Notes under the pieces: model-generated | What the model saw: only the letters and a program-made list of their open reading frames with translations | What the model was told of the DNA's origin: nothing | Database searches by the model: none | Shown here: positions 54,199 to 64,000 of the stretch, one piece after another | How the letters are laid out: each line of letters opens with the position of its first letter | How positions within the stretch are numbered: the stretch's first letter is position 1 | NCBI GenBank assembly: GCA_903813345.2 | Contig: CAIIXF020000003.1 | Location: forward strand, 31,139,248 to 31,203,247 | Direction: 5' to 3' | DNA length: 64,000 nt | DNA from: Owenia fusiformis | Taxonomy: Eukaryota > Annelida > Polychaeta > Sabellida > Oweniidae | Program-made: the position numbers and the translations under genes

Positions 54199-54720
54199 AA
54201 TCACAGAAATATGTCCACCAAATAGGTATTTATTAACCATACTTTTGGATCAAGCAAAATTTGAATTCATTTTTATTTTACTTGACCCGCTACGCCATTT
54301 ATCATGTTGCTATAGTAACAATAATTATCCATTGTGACATCAGATGACAATGAGACTGTTTTATCCAACCCAAAATTACATTCCCAATTTACCTTGAAAA
54401 TTTCAAGTAAATTGATTGAAAAATAATGAAATGACAGATAAATTCCCAGAACTTAGTGATCACCCTGTATTCACTGATGTAGACATTATTTTATTTTAGA
54501 AAAACAAATCAAAATCTGTACAGGATTATGTAAATCAAGTCATACTTTTTGCATAAATTCAATTAATGGAGATCATCAAAATGAACTAGAAATGAGAAAA
54601 TTATTGTACAAAATTGTGTATTTTGTTCTTTTTATTCTAATATTCTTGAAATCTGAGTTATAACTTTGTATTGTAAAATGTTTAAAGGAAATAATAAACA
54701 AGAACACAAATGTGTACAAA

Positions 54721-56357
54721 ATGCCCCCACCTTTGGGTGATCCCGTCAAATGGTTATCCTAAAAATGAGTAGACAAGACTTTACCGACACAATTTGAGGA
54801 GGGAATATCCAAAATGGCCACCTTAAAATTTACCCAGAATGCCCAAAAATTAGTCAGTTCTAGATTTTCATACTGAGAGCCACCCCTGAAAATTTGAAAT
54901 TGATCCCTCACACAGTTAACCAGAAAACATGTAAACAAGACTTTACAAACAAGATTTTAGGACGGAAAATCCAAAATGGCTGCCTTGACATTGATCCAGA
55001 ATACCAAAAAACTAATCAGATCTAGATTTTCATACTAAGAATCATCCCTGAAAATTTGAAATTGATCTACCACACGGTTCACCTAAAAATGTGTAGACAA
55101 GACTTTACGGGCAAGATTTAAAGATGGAAAATCCAAAATGGCTGCCTTGACATTGATCCAGAATGCCAAAAAACTAATCAGATCTAGATTTTCATACTAA
55201 GAATCATCTCTGAAAATGTGAATGATCTACCAAACAGTTCACCTGGAAATGCGTAGACAAAACTTAACAGACAAGATTTTAGGACAGAAAATCCAAAATG
55301 GCTGCCTTGACATTTACCCAGAATGCCCAGAAACTAATCAGATCTAGATTTTCATACTAAGAATCATCTCTGAAAATTTGAAATTGATCTACCAAATGGT
55401 TCACCTAAAAACGCATAGACAAGACTTTACAGGCAAGATTTTCAGACAGAAAATCCAAAATGGCTGATTTGACATTTATCCAGAATGCTAAAAAACTAAT
55501 CAGATCTAGATTTTCATACTAAGAATCATCCCTGAAAATCTGAAATTGATCTACCAAACAGTTCACCTGGAAATGTGTAGACAAGACTTTACAAACAAGA
55601 TTTTAGGACAGAAAATCCCAAATGGCTGCCTTGACATTTACCCAGAATGCCCAAAAACTGATCAGATCTAGATTTTCATGCCAAGAATCATCCCTGAAAA
55701 TTTGAAATTGATCTACAAAACAGTTCACCTGAAAACGCGTAGACAAGACTTTACAGACAAGATTTTAGGACGGAAAAATCCAAAATGGCCAACAATAAAA
55801 AAGTGATTATGGGTTTTTGCTGATTTCCTTTTACAAAATTATCACATATTACTACTGTTAACAATAACATAGGCTTTTACAACAAATTACACCTGAAATT
55901 ATTTATAAAGCTACTAAATAGTTAAAGTATGAAAATTGAAAAACGCCATTCAATATGATACAAAGTATTATCGCGCGCTAACTTTTCTTAAAACATTCAA
56001 AATGGCTGACATGACTGAGCTAACAGGTCCAAAACCCAATCAGATGTAGAATGAAGTGAGCTGAACAAGATGTTAAAGTTTTAAAAGCAACTGTGAAGCC
56101 ATTTTTCTTAAAGTTTGCAGACAAGGATTTTAGCATTTGACTTCAAAATGGCCGACAGGAAGTAGATATCCACTTAAATATTTTTCATCCACATCTAGAT
56201 GCACTCATAAGTTATCCCTGAAAATTTGAAGGTGATATCTGTGGCGGTTTTAGAAAAAACTGCCGGACGTACGGACGGACGGACAGACGGACGGACAGAC
56301 GGACGGACAGACGCGCCTAGGCCGAAAATATGGCCCAACACTATGTGGTGGGGACAT
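54721..56357 (-). mobile_element. Non-autonomous TIR element with tandem repeats, copy 2
   Basis: Inverted relative of 935-2250: starts ATGCCCCCACC and ends TGGTGGGGACAT. The body has about seven units around CCAAAATGGCTGCCTTGACA, and a GGAC/AGAC tetranucleotide tract lies at about 56269-56313. Confidence 0.7.
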
Positions 56358-56389
56358 AAAAAGAACACAATCTCTCCACTACTTTTCAT

Positions 56390-56715
56390 GTATTTCTTAA
56401 ATATTTACATTTCTAGCTTTATTAATCTTGTCCTATATAACTTTTTTACATTTAAAACAATGCTAATACAGTTTCAAACACAGTACCTAAATAACTGTAA
56501 AGTCGGCACTAAAATGGGCACCATTTCTAAATGAGTGGCCATTTTGAAAATCGGCTTTCGGCTGTTCTTTTACACAGATAGGGAGCATGTGTACAAAATA
56601 TGAACAAAATCAGGCCAATGGTATTTGAGTTATCACCGAGACAGATGCACAGATAGACAGACAGATGCACGGATGTACGGATATATACCTCCAAACTTCG
56701 TTCCATGGGATAATT
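56390..56715. repeat. Partial satellite-family element end
   Basis: Contains the GTGTACAAAATATGAACAAA and ATGGTATTTGAGTTAT blocks, an ACAGATAGACAGACAGATGC tract and the CTTCGTTCCATGGGAT end. This is the right end of the family seen at 52938-54198, without its tandem units. Confidence 0.6.
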
Positions 56716-57251
56716 GAATTCATAAAACATTAATAGTTACTTTGTTTCTAATACAAAAAATACTGATACAAATACAAAGCTATCATTATTGATCTCCTTG
56801 ATAGATAGAATTTTAGCATATTAAATTGACTTTCCAAAATGCTCAATTTCATGAGGTGAAGCCACTACTTAATTGCTTAAAAGTATTCACAAATCAATAA
56901 GCTAGTCGACTTCAATTTGACATTGTTCATTTTCCAAATTTGGACAAAAGTAATTCTATTGAACGTAGCATATGGGGTGCATGTACCCAGAGTTTTTCCT
57001 AGGTGAATATAACTCACAAGACTGATCAGCATTTCAACAAGTTCAGGCTAGGCATCATTGCTCAACTGAAGCAATGATTTCATACGATTCAAGAATTTAT
57101 GTTTTGTACTTAAAAATATAGAATTTTTTATATAGTATAAGGGGCATTAGCAAATTGTTTTTTTTCTCTGTTAAACATCTGTCTTGTTAGTATTTGTTGC
57201 AATAAAGGCACTTGTTACAGTTTTGCACTCCTTCTAATAAATGACATCTAT
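56716..57251. other. 3' flank of cyclase gene B
   Basis: AT-rich; AATAAA-type signals are on the minus strand but none clearly stands out. No other gene seen. Confidence 0.35.
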
Positions 57252-59120
57252 TTATCCTTTCAAGTATTTATTTTTCCATGCTGCAAATATTCTAGCAGGG
57301 GCACCAGTTCCTTCTCTTATCTTCATAGGCAAGACAAATATTTGGGTTCCATTTACTGGTATGCGGTCTATATTGGCGATCATTTCACCGCACCATATGT
57401 TCTCGGGTTGCAGGAGATTGTGAACTGGAAATGTAAGATCACTTCCGATGTCACAGTTGATTGTGTCAACTGCTATGCCAATTATATCACGTTCAAAAAG
57501 GAGCCATCTTGCCAGCTCTAGACTAAACCCTGGGGAGGCCATACCTTTGGAGTGATCTTCAGTGTCCACTAAACCCACAAACTTGTTGGAATCGGGCCAG
57601 TATTTAGACCAACCAGAATTCATTATGACAATAGCGCCTTTAGGAATTTGTCCATATTTATTTTCCCATGCTTCAGCGTCTGAGATATCTACAGTTGCCT
57701 CTTTACCTGGTGCTGTCTTTGCCACCTTTTCACGGATATCGAGGACAACACCAGGACCATGGAGGTTGGCAGAGGGAATCTGGTCCAGTTTCCAGGCAAA
57801 TTCAGCAAAGTGATATGGAGCATCTATGTGTGTACTCATGTGTTCTGCAGTGTCCACCTGATGTGTTGCAACACTGAAAATAAAATGATCTAAGTTAATG
57901 TTTTTTTTACTATTCATTTTGTTCAACATCACAAAACTTACAATAGTTTTATTTTGTCACTTGTATGTTACTTTGTGTTTTTTACAAGAAGTTATACAGC
58001 AGGCATTTCATCAAATAATTAAATTGGCTTCAAAATATCAAATTCACTGTACCAATGATATGTGTGAGATATACTATTCAAAATTCGATTTTATCTGATT
58101 TTGTGGTTTAAAAGGTCAAGATACAAAAGTATGTCAGATTGTAAAAGTAAGCCTGGTTACAAATATATCAAGTATTATATCAAGACTGGCCATAGGAAAA
58201 ATGAACAGAGGGGAGAGCAACAGAGTTCTGCTAAAAATTCAACATATCTGCAAGATTTTTTTTTCACAAGAAAGTACAAATAAATAGCTGAATGAATAGG
58301 TGCACGACATAGTAAAATCTGTGAGGTATTTTGTGATTTTTTTTCTTAACTGATACACTTTTAAGGTGTGAGATCTATTTGAAAAGGCACAAAATTACCG
58401 AGTGCAAAAATATTTTGTTATCAATCAAGCAGTGGAGGTCCACATGTTGTTACTCTTTTTTAAATTACTTTCAAAACTTTGTAAAAAAAAATTATGCAGT
58501 GAAATGAGGGGGTAGAATAAATTCATTGAGAGGGGGAGTATTTCTAAATAGCTAACTTCCCCTCTGTTCAGTTAATATTCCAATTATATTTTAATAACAT
58601 TTTGTAACTCACTTTTAAAAAGCAGCAATTTTGAATAACAGCAAATTTTGATTAAAATCCCCACTTTTGAAATTGTTGAAAAACATTTTTCTAATAGTAT
58701 GCACATTTCAGCTACATTGAATTCTATAATTGTTAAATTTTAAAGTAATACTTTATAGTATGATCAACAAAGCATTGAAGTTACACCCCAAAATTGGAAT
58801 TCTGACCCAAAATGGCAGGGAATTTGCACTATATAAGATAATTCACCTTGAGTCTTTGAGTCTTATGCTTATTTAAAAATGCATCCAGTGCAATGGAAAT
58901 AATCATTTAAATGTACCATTATAAAAACTATACATCAAATCACTTACAATTTATTTGTCCCTAGTGGTCCTTTTAAGATTTCTGTCAGATTGAACCCACG
59001 ATGCACTGGATGTTTTGGCAGCCCTTCGAAAAGCTTGTAGGACATATCAACATATCTGCAGTTGTGTCCAGAAAGGACACCAATGACAATCCAAATGGTG
59101 GCAAGTATATGGAAAGACAT
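57252..59120 (-). CDS. Secreted cyclase-family hydrolase (kynurenine formamidase-like), gene B
   Basis: Exons 59120-58948 and 57873-57252, same phase-2 junction (TNK-F-VATHQV) as gene A, 264 residues. The signal peptide is MSFHILATIWIVIGVLSGHN; an upstream Met at 59159 is possible. The metal motif HMSTHIDAPYHF and the late PVHNLLQPENIWCGE site are intact. The middle (DAEAWENKYGQIPKGAIVIM, then NSGWSKYWPDSNKF) is nearly the same as in A. It differs from A mainly in the GLVDTEDHSKGMASPGFS loop, which it shares with the broken copy C, so B and C are the closest pair. Likely secreted; substrate unknown. Confidence 0.85.
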
Positions 59121-59159
59121 ATCTTCAGAGCACAGATCCGAGTTAATTTTAAATAACAT

Positions 59160-61423
59160 TTCTTTCTTTTATATGAAGTTAAGATATATAATTAATGAAA
59201 TATGACAAAATGTCACGACTGTTACTGCCAATGGTTAAAAGGGTGCAGTGATTTGTTACAAACACCAATCAATGACCTTCAATTACAAAAAGGAGGTACT
59301 AACATAGTAACTAACTGTAATAAGTGTCAGATAACACTGGTCTCAAGTCTCAACGATAGATGTATTGGCAAAGATGGTGTCATTCTTGCATATATTTACA
59401 TATAAAATGTCAACAAAATTGCTCTACTACTTTAACAATATATAAGCACAAATGCCAAAAGGGAAGGGTGACTGAAAAAATTAAAAGAAACACAACAAGA
59501 AAAGCAAACAGTAAGTGTAAATCTGTCATAAGAAAAGTAGACCATATATATATCCCAAAACCATGATCTAACGTGAAAAGAAACAATGTCTATCATCCCC
59601 CTCCCCCTCCCCCTCCAATCAAGAACCAATATCACAATCCAAGACCACAACACCAAGGGACATTTCATTCATACTGAAGTCATTACAATAAATGTTGAAG
59701 AAAAATTGAAAAATTCATAGCCAATACTCATAACATCAAAAATAGTTGTAGATACTAGAACTCATAAAAGATAGAGTATTCAGTCTTAAATGATGTGGGA
59801 TAGATAAAATCCTGTCTCGAAGTCCATAGGCAATTCAAAGGGTCAACATCCGTTTGCAAAGCCGTCATCATAATCTCTAATAACAGTTAGATTAAAATAT
59901 CAAAAAAATTGCTCTACTACTTTAACATTTAGATAAAAGCCTATCACTTATTAGGCTATATACTATTATAACATGCTGCCTCGACAACAAAGGATTACTG
60001 AATGGCTAACACATGAGGGGACTCTACGTCATTAGACATGTGATCATAGATAGGAATTTCCATGGTGTTTCCCAACTTTATTAACTGGAATTAATATATC
60101 AATTCCAAAACAATTACGTTGATACACAAATAAAAACAAGAATGAGTTTTGTTTGGCGATATTACATAATGTTACATAATATATTTCTAAGTACTAATTG
60201 AAATAATGCGGACATATATTATTTTTACATTTTCAAACAACTAACAAGATTATTAATGCTTTAATATCAAATTGACCTGGTTATAACTGTGTTTTAACTG
60301 TGCAATATCAAAGCACAAGCATATATCCCCCTTTGAACCAACTCTACATTTCTTCTTGAGCAAAGTTCATTTGTCCCTAGGCATCAGCATATAAAATTGG
60401 GAACCAAATCCGTCATGAAGTATTTGAATTATCATAGATTACATTGGCCATTTTGAATTGAGTTGCAACATTGAAAATTCCTTCCCGAGAAGAGGTCCTA
60501 CACTTATAAGGCATACGCCTATAAAATTTAAACCAAATCTGTCAACCAGTTTTTGAGGACCGGACACATAAACAGATGGTCGGACAAACAGATTAACAGC
60601 TTCTCTGCCTACTTGCCTGTGTCATTAGACAGTGTGCCATGCTTCTTTCTTTTACTTTTGCTTCTAGTTTTTGAATATCTACATTCAAATTATATTCATT
60701 TACAAATGAAAAAGTTGGTCCCAAGGTGAAAATATTACTATAAAAAATCAAATGTCAAATGGTACATTTTATAAATATAACAAAATGCAGCAAACTGGAA
60801 AGTATATTAAAATCATACGACTTTTACAATCACGCAGACGTATAAGTACAGGCGTGTACGTTCTCCAAATAAATGACTTGAGCTTTTTCCATTGATGGTC
60901 AGTGGTAACATTATTATCAACATGGATAAACTGCATCTGGAGGCATCATTTCGTACAGTGCAATCGTGATCAGTGCTTGTAGCGGTGATCAAAATTTCGT
61001 CACTTTTTGATCACAGTGATGGTAAAATGCATCTTTAACTTTTTTCTAAAATAAGCTAGAAAACAGCAAGGCCAAAGCATAGCAAATCCCAATGAACAGC
61101 CATGACTGCAATTTTTCAAAATGGACAATCAGTAGTCAAATCCTTTACTTTTCCAGGTATAGCAAAAAAATAACACACGTAAAAACACTAAAAGGCCACT
61201 CACTTGCCAAATTGCTTCTAAGTGGTTGCATATAAAATTTCAACAAAATCGCTCATCTACTTTTTGAGAAATAGTAAAAACTTAAAATAACACATTTAAA
61301 TGGTGGGCATATCAAATATCTTGTCAATAATAATGAGAGCAGCAAAAGGCACTTGTGTTATTTTATCAATCCTTTCCCTTCACATGTTTATAATTATTAA
61401 GTTTCTTAATTCTTTCTGTTCAC
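59160..61423. other. Repeat-rich spacer between cyclase copies
   Basis: Fragments related to the satellite family (CAACAAAATTGCTCTACTAC near 59410 and 59900; GCAAGGCCAAAGCATAGCAA near 61065; GTCATTAGACAGTGTGCCAT near 60620), plus a GGACACATAAACAGATGG tract near 60560. No gene seen. Confidence 0.45.
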
Positions 61424-62614
61424 TTATTTGTTCTGCTTCCATGCTGCAAATATTCTGGAAGGGGCATCAGTTCCTTCTCTTATCTTCATAGGCAAGACAA
61501 ACATCTGGGTTCCATTCACTGGTATGCGGTCTATATTGGTGATCATTATGCCGATTATATTACATTCAAAGAGGAGCCATCTTGCCAGCTCTGGACTAAA
61601 CCCTGGGGAGGCCATACCTTTGGAGTGATCTTCAGTGTCGACTAAACCCACAAACCTGTTTGTATCAGGCCAATATTTAGACCAACCAGAATTCATTATG
61701 ACAATGGCACCTTTAGGAATTTGTCCATATTTATTTTCCCATGCTTCAGCATCTGATATATCTACAGTTGCCTCTTCCCCCGGTGCTGATTTTTTCACCT
61801 TTTCACGGATGTCAAGGACAACACCAGGACCATGTAGGTTGGCAAAGGGAATCTGGCCCAGTTTCCAGCCAAATTCAGCAAATATGGAGCATCTATGTGC
61901 GTACTCATGTGCTCAGCAGTGATCACCTTATTCAAGGCAAGACTAAAAATAAATATATCTTAGTTTAAGTATTTTTTCACAAATGATTACTGAGATGCTC
62001 ACTGGAACCCAACATGCCAAAAAACCTATTCAGCAGCACATATCGACTACTATATGGCACTTTTTAGTTTAAAGTTTAGGTACTATGACAGAGTCTATGT
62101 TTCATGGCACAATATATGACAGATGATTTTTCTGATCCTTAGGGTCTTTGGCAATGAGCTGAATAAAATCGAAGGTAATATATTTGCCAGAAATAAAAGA
62201 ATCAGTGTCTTTGCAATCATGCTAATATGATAGACAACATATTCAAGAAGGTAATGAACTATATGTCAACTTCAGTAAAACTTAATTTCTTGCTTTTAGC
62301 GCGAGTTTGGGAATTTTCCGAATGACCCCCTTTTTTGAGGAATAACATTGCAATTGTAAAAATGCAAATTTCTGAGAGGACAGGTTCTAGCTATTATGAC
62401 ATTACATAGTACTCAATATAAGATACATGAAATCACTTACAATTTATTTGTCAAGTATGGTCCTTTACGCATTTGCGTCAGAGTGAAGTTAGGATGCACT
62501 GGGTGTTTTGGTAGACCTTCAAAAAGCTTGTGTGACATATCAACATATCTGCAGTTGTGTCCAGAAAGAAAACGCAACGACAATCCAAATGGTGGCATAA
62601 ATATAAAAAGACAT
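61424..62614 (-). pseudogene. Broken cyclase-family gene C
   Basis: The same two-exon layout is visible (62614-62441 and 61942-61424). Exon 1 has a one-base insertion in the signal-peptide region relative to B (GTTGCGTTTTCTTTC), leading to an early TGA. Exon 2 lost four bases (CACT) in the metal motif after HIDAPY, removing its last His and shifting frame. A 90-base in-frame deletion between FECNIIGI and MITNIDRIP removes the late His and Glu ligands. The rest stays close to B, so inactivation looks fairly recent. Confidence 0.85.
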
Positions 62615-62697
62615 CTTCTCAGTGCAAATATCCATGTTGTTTTAAATTGGAAAAGTGTTCTTTTCTACATGGTAGAATGAATACAAACATAAAATAA

Positions 62698-63960
62698 ACA
62701 ACAGTCACGCAAAGGCGTAGCAAATACCATCAAACAGCCATGGCTGGCATTTTTACAAACAAAATACTCGTATAAAGCAAAAAGTATCATTAGACAGTGT
62801 GCCATGCTTATAGTATTCACATACTATATATGAATAAAATCGCTCAACTAGTTTTCGAGTAAACGTAAAATACGTTAAAATGGCAGCCATTTTTCAAAAT
62901 GGCCACCTTCTACCAAAAGTGTCATTAGACAGTGTACCATGCTAATAGTATTCACATACCAAATATGAAAAAATCGCTCCACTACTTTTTCGAGTAATAG
63001 TAAAATACATTAATATGGCAGCCATTTTGAAAAAAGGCCGCCTTCTACCAAATGTGACATTAGATAGTCTGGCATGCTTATAGTATCCACATACCAAATA
63101 TGAACAAAATCACTCCATTTCTTCTCAAGTTATAGTAAAATGCCTAAAAATAGCGGCCATTTTTCAAAATGGCCACCTTCTACCAAAAGTGTCATTAGAC
63201 AGTGGGCCATGCTTATAGTATTCACATACCAATTATGAACAAAATCGCTCCACTACTTTTCGAGTTACAACAAAAATCATAAGATTTTAAAGGCCGCCAT
63301 TTTTCAAGATGGCTGCCATATGCTTCTTTAATATCTATATTTCTAGCTTCATTTATGTCCTATACAATTTGCCGCCATCTACCAAAAGTGTCATTAGATA
63401 TTGTGCCATGCTTAATGCTTATAGTATTCACATACCAAATATGAACAAAATCGATCCACTACTTTTCGAGTTATAGTAAAATGTGTTAAAATGGTGGCCA
63501 TTTTTCAAAATGACCGCCTTCTACCAAAAGGGTCATTAGACAGTGGGCCATGCTTATAGTATTCACATACCAAATATGAACAAAATTGCTCTCCTACTTT
63601 TCGAGTTATAGCAAAAATCGTAAAATAGCAAGTAAAGGCTGCCATGTGCTCCTTTAATATCTACATTTCCAACTTTATTAATGTCCTATATAATTTTTCT
63701 ACATTTAAAACATATTGCTATTACAATTTTACATATTGTACCTAAACTACTGTAAAATCAGCACTAAAATGGTGGCCATTTTGAAAATCAGCTTTCTAGC
63801 ACAACTTCTACCCCCATAGGGTATATGTGTACAAAATATGAACAAAATCGGGCTAATCGTAATTGAGTTATTGCCCAGATGGACATACATACGGACGGAC
63901 AGACAGACGGATGCGTTCCCTATATCCCTCTGAACCTTTTTCAATGGCATAATAAAATAT
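62698..63960. mobile_element. Satellite-bearing non-autonomous element, second large copy
   Basis: Same family as 52938-54198: the left end contains CGCAAAGGCGTAGCAAATAC. Six or more tandem units follow (CATTAGACAGTGTGCCATGC, ATACCAAATATGAACAAAAT), then a short GGAC/AGAC tract (about 63893-63910) and the CCCTATATCCCTCTGAAC end. It lies directly upstream of pseudogene C. Confidence 0.68.
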
Positions 63961-64000
63961 GACAAGATGTCATAACCTGACAAGTTATTGCTAAAGGTTA

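Larger units (their letters stand above)
52146..54467. mobile_element. Mariner-type transposon, inactive, with nested repeat element
   Basis: TIRs CAGGGTGATCATTAAGTTC and (inverted) CAGGGTGATCACTAAGTTC pair over about 27 bp and are flanked by TA (52144-52145, 54468-54469). CAGGGTG ends with TA duplication are classic mariner. Confidence 0.83.
51885..54700 (+). mobile_element. LINE 3' fragment hosting a mariner insertion
   Basis: Reads ETWKLTNAMKCKYCVADDTY and EHFLS (zinc-knuckle motif). It stops at 52145 and resumes at 54468 (FTDVDII) after the insert, in the same frame when one TA is removed. Several other frame faults are present. Confidence 0.62.

Noticed and set aside
56195-56534. ORFs with VRPSVRPS or TDGRTDGR repeats
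   Set aside because: Translations of the GGAC/AGAC tetranucleotide tract; no gene.

Overview
The window is animal nuclear DNA: AT-rich, with introns, GT-AG junctions and a high load of transposons. The gene families present (secreted arylsulfatase, fibrinogen-related lectin, WSC-domain protein, a local cluster of cyclase/kynurenine-formamidase-like enzymes) and the repeat style (Tx1/L1-like LINEs, tRNA-derived SINEs, TIR elements carrying GGAC/GGAT microsatellites) suggest a marine lophotrochozoan, most likely a mollusc. A brachiopod, annelid or cephalochordate is not excluded.

Layout. 1-597 (+) is the 3' end of an arylsulfatase gene. About 0.6-10.3 kb has no gene I can support and holds several TIR/MITE repeats. 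10296-23180 (+) is a five-exon gene for a secreted 804-residue fibrinogen-related protein: signal peptide, long Asn/Asp-rich acidic region, coiled coil, C-terminal fibrinogen domain. Its last intron holds a tandem-repeat TIR element (16417-17869) and a 4.2-kb fold-back element (18162-22361) with a decayed gene at its centre. 25231-37959 (-) has seven in-phase exons of the phosphoinositide phosphatase SAC1 (SACM1L). The N-terminal half and the C-terminal membrane segments were not found in the window. A complete four-exon WSC gene (27947-32008, +) lies on the opposite strand inside one SAC1 intron. From 38 kb on there is a nearly pristine 5'-truncated LINE (39474-41911), a hAT-type element (44146-45041), and three related minus-strand cyclase genes at 46.5-62.6 kb. 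The first two cyclase genes look intact and the third is broken. Older LINE, mariner, SINE and satellite-bearing repeats fill the space between them.

The most interesting material is mobile. A 1294-bp element (34730-36023) begins with the heptamer CACGGTG and is flanked by a 5-bp duplication; removing it together with one duplication copy restores the reading frame of the LINE it interrupts. These ends fit the Transib/RAG-like group. It contains a small, spliceable two-exon ORF. Other notable structures are the fold-back element, a three-level nest (LINE, mariner, satellite element), a fold-back element with minisatellite ends (48778-49548), and a five-copy 117-118-bp duplication of a WSC-gene exon start.

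All exon joins were worked out by eye from reading frame and GT-AG sites. Named families rest on motifs recalled from established knowledge; no database search was run.
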